Shown: in pieces, positions 4,816 through 6,024 of the stretch
Layout of the letters: every line of letters starts with the position of its first letter
Position numbering within the stretch: the stretch's first letter is position 1
Source of the DNA: Acidimicrobiales bacterium
GTDB lineage: Bacteria; Actinomycetota; Acidimicrobiia; Acidimicrobiales; Bog-793
DNA length: 6,024 bases
Assembly (NCBI GenBank): GCA_030037405.1
Contig: JASHRK010000055.1
Location: 1-6,024 of the forward strand
Direction: 5' to 3'
Notes under the pieces: generated by a model
Told to the model about the DNA's origin: nothing
The model's input: the letters and a program-made list of their open reading frames with translations, nothing else
Databases searched by the model: none
Program-made: the position numbers and the translations under genes

Positions 4816-6024
4816 GTGGCTCCGTACCTGCTTCTAGACGGGCACTCGCTCGCCTTCCGCGCCTGGTTCGCCCTACAGGAGGCGAACCTCGTCACCTCCT
4901 CGGGGCAGGAGACGCAGGCCGTCTACGGGTTCGCCGGCATGCTCGGCCGCCTCCTCGACGACCACGAGCCGGCAGGCATGGCGGTGGTGTTCGACCTACC
5001 CACACCGACGTGGCGAGACGAGGTCGTCTCCGACTACAAGGCCGGCCGCACTGCCGCTCCCGAGACTTTCCACGCCCAGCTCGGCCTGATCAAGCAGATG
5101 GTCGAGCTCATGGGGATCCCCGTCGTAGAGCTGGCCGGCTTCGAAGCCGACGACGTCATCGCCACGCTGGCAGGGCGCCTCGAGGCGGCCGGCAAGGACG
5201 TGATCGTCGTGACGGGAGATCGCGACACTTACCAGCTCGTCCACGACCCTCACGTCCGGGTCCTCTACAACCGCCGCGGGGTCACCGACTACGTCCTCTA
5301 CGACGAGGCCGGCATCGAGGCGAGAACCGGGGTGAGCCCGGAGAGATACCCGTTTCTTGCCGCCCTTCGCGGGGATCCCTCGGACAACCTTCCCGGCGTC
5401 CCCGGCGTCGGCGAGAAGACGGCCGCAAAGCTGGTGAACACCTACGGCGACATAGACACCCTCTTTGCCCGCCTCGGAGAGCTGAGCCCGAAGCTGCGAG
5501 AGTCCCTGACGTCGAACGAGGAACGTGTGCGCACGAACCTCCGCCTCACGCCCCTCGTGCGTGACGCCGCCGTCGAGTGCGACCTCGCCTCCCTGCGCTT
5601 CGGGGGATCGAAGCGGAAGGAGCTCGTCGACCTCCTCAACCTGCTCGAGATCGCCGCTCCGAGGGAGCGGATACTGAAAGCCCTCGACCGCCTGGAGGCT
5701 CGCGGCACGGGGGCGGGAGGGGGGGCTCTCTCGGACGGTACCGGAGGCCTCAAGACGAGAGAGCCCGGTGGAGACGCCGGCGAGGAGGAGCTGGAGGTCG
5801 AGGCGCTCACCAGCACGGGCGCCGCCCAGGAGGCGCTCGGCCGCCTCGCCGCGAGCGCCGGCCAGGTCGCCGTCGAGCCGGAGTGGGCGGGCGCCCCTGG
5901 GCGCTCGGAGCTGGTCGGCCTCGCCCTCCTTCCCATGGCGGGGAAGGGCCGGAGCGATGCGGAGGGGCCGGCAGGGGCGGGGGGCCAGGGGGAAGACGGT
6001 GCTGCCCGCAGGGTGGCGTTCTGG
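4816..6024 (+). CDS. polA: DNA polymerase I, N-terminal part (5'-nuclease domain and start of exonuclease-like domain), open at window end
   Basis: The first 403 codons of PolA are present, and the frame stays open to the window's last base. PolA removes RNA primers and fills gaps in Okazaki processing and excision repair. The 5'-nuclease domain (1 to about 290) begins with the family signature YLLLDGHSLAFRAWFAL. It carries the metal and substrate residues D8, R15, D60, Y74-K75-R78 (DYKAGR), E110-D112-D113 (GFEADDVIATL) and D135-D137 (VTGDRDTYQLV). The helix-hairpin-helix follows, with D187 and D190 (RGDPSDNLPGVPGVGEKT). Flap-endonuclease activity is therefore expected. A Gly-rich linker (about 296-325) precedes a domain matching the 3'-5' exonuclease fold (about 326 on), in which the E. 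coli DTE motif reads EPE (354-356). The polymerase domain lies beyond the window. GTG 4816 is the only start giving the normal N-terminus; there is no Shine-Dalgarno. The gene diverges from the metal repressor by 6 bp. Confidence 0.96.
   Translation, partial: MAPYLLLDGHSLAFRAWFALQEANLVTSSGQETQAVYGFAGMLGRLLDDHEPAGMAVVFDLPTPTWRDEVVSDYKAGRTAAPETFHAQLGLIKQMVELMGIPVVELAGFEADDVIATLAGRLEAAGKDVIVVTGDRDTYQLVHDPHVRVLYNRRGVTDYVLYDEAGIEARTGVSPERYPFLAALRGDPSDNLPGVPGVGEKTAAKLVNTYGDIDTLFARLGELSPKLRESLTSNEERVRTNLRLTPLVRDAAVECDLASLRFGGSKRKELVDLLNLLEIAAPRERILKALDRLEARGTGAGGGALSDGTGGLKTREPGGDAGEEELEVEALTSTGAAQEALGRLAASAGQVAVEPEWAGAPGRSELVGLALLPMAGKGRSDAEGPAGAGGQGEDGAARRVAFW

Noticed and set aside
4786..4830. 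Iron-box (IdeR/DtxR) operator for autoregulation
   Set aside because: I looked for the TTAGGTTAGGCTAACCTAA-type palindrome near the divergent starts. Only short fragments such as GGTAGGTACG appear, without dyad symmetry.
5010..5564. 184-codon plus-strand frame and minus-strand 5442-5936 frame within polA
   Set aside because: The polA frame running through to the window end carries all catalytic motifs of the 5'-nuclease. These alternatives are biased-composition shadows.

Overview
This is a high-GC window (by eye about two thirds G+C) with strong G/C preference at third codon positions and frequent GTG starts. Gene content and order point to an actinomycete-type bacterium (Actinomycetota). 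The fused ECF transporter protein followed by EcfT resembles the Mycobacterium tuberculosis pair Rv2326c/Rv2325c. An ANTAR response regulator (PdtaR type) a short distance from polA resembles the Rv1626...Rv1629 neighbourhood. A deep-branching class such as Acidimicrobiia is possible, but I cannot fix the class from sequence alone. It reads as a mostly chromosomal housekeeping region: I see no insertion sequence, phage gene, CRISPR array or defence system.

Layout. Positions 1-50 are the 5' part of a tRNA-Leu(CAA) on the minus strand, cut by the window edge. From 107 to 3027 (+) lies a two-gene ECF (energy-coupling factor) transporter operon. Its first gene fuses a membrane domain, probably the substrate-binding S component, to two complete ABC ATPase domains. 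The second gene, ecfT, starts inside the stop codon of the first (ATGA overlap). A 92-residue coiled-coil protein of unknown function follows (3064-3342, +), then a 107-bp spacer, then a PdtaR-like response regulator with an ANTAR RNA-binding output domain (3450-4058, +). Convergent to it is a DtxR/IdeR/MntR-family metal-dependent repressor (4809-4117, -). The 58-bp gap between these two is nearly filled by a long hairpin, likely a shared terminator. Diverging from the repressor after only 6 bp is polA (4816 to the window end, +). It is open at the right edge, with its complete 5'-nuclease domain and the start of a degenerate 3'-5' exonuclease domain visible.

How the genes relate. The ECF pair should assemble into one membrane importer for a micronutrient whose identity cannot be read here. 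The response regulator has no kinase beside it, as for PdtaR in mycobacteria, so it probably receives phosphate from a kinase encoded elsewhere and acts on RNA. The repressor and polA share a start region so tight that each promoter must lie wholly or partly inside the other gene. Two plus-strand genes (the coiled-coil gene and polA) show the same TANNNT - 6 nt - GTG arrangement, which fits leaderless transcripts, while the response regulator has a classical Shine-Dalgarno.

The points most worth a second look are the repressor's altered primary metal site, the back-to-back repressor/polA start region, the large intergenic hairpin, the in-frame 21-bp duplication in the inter-ATPase linker, and the PolA exonuclease remnant with a low-complexity insert.
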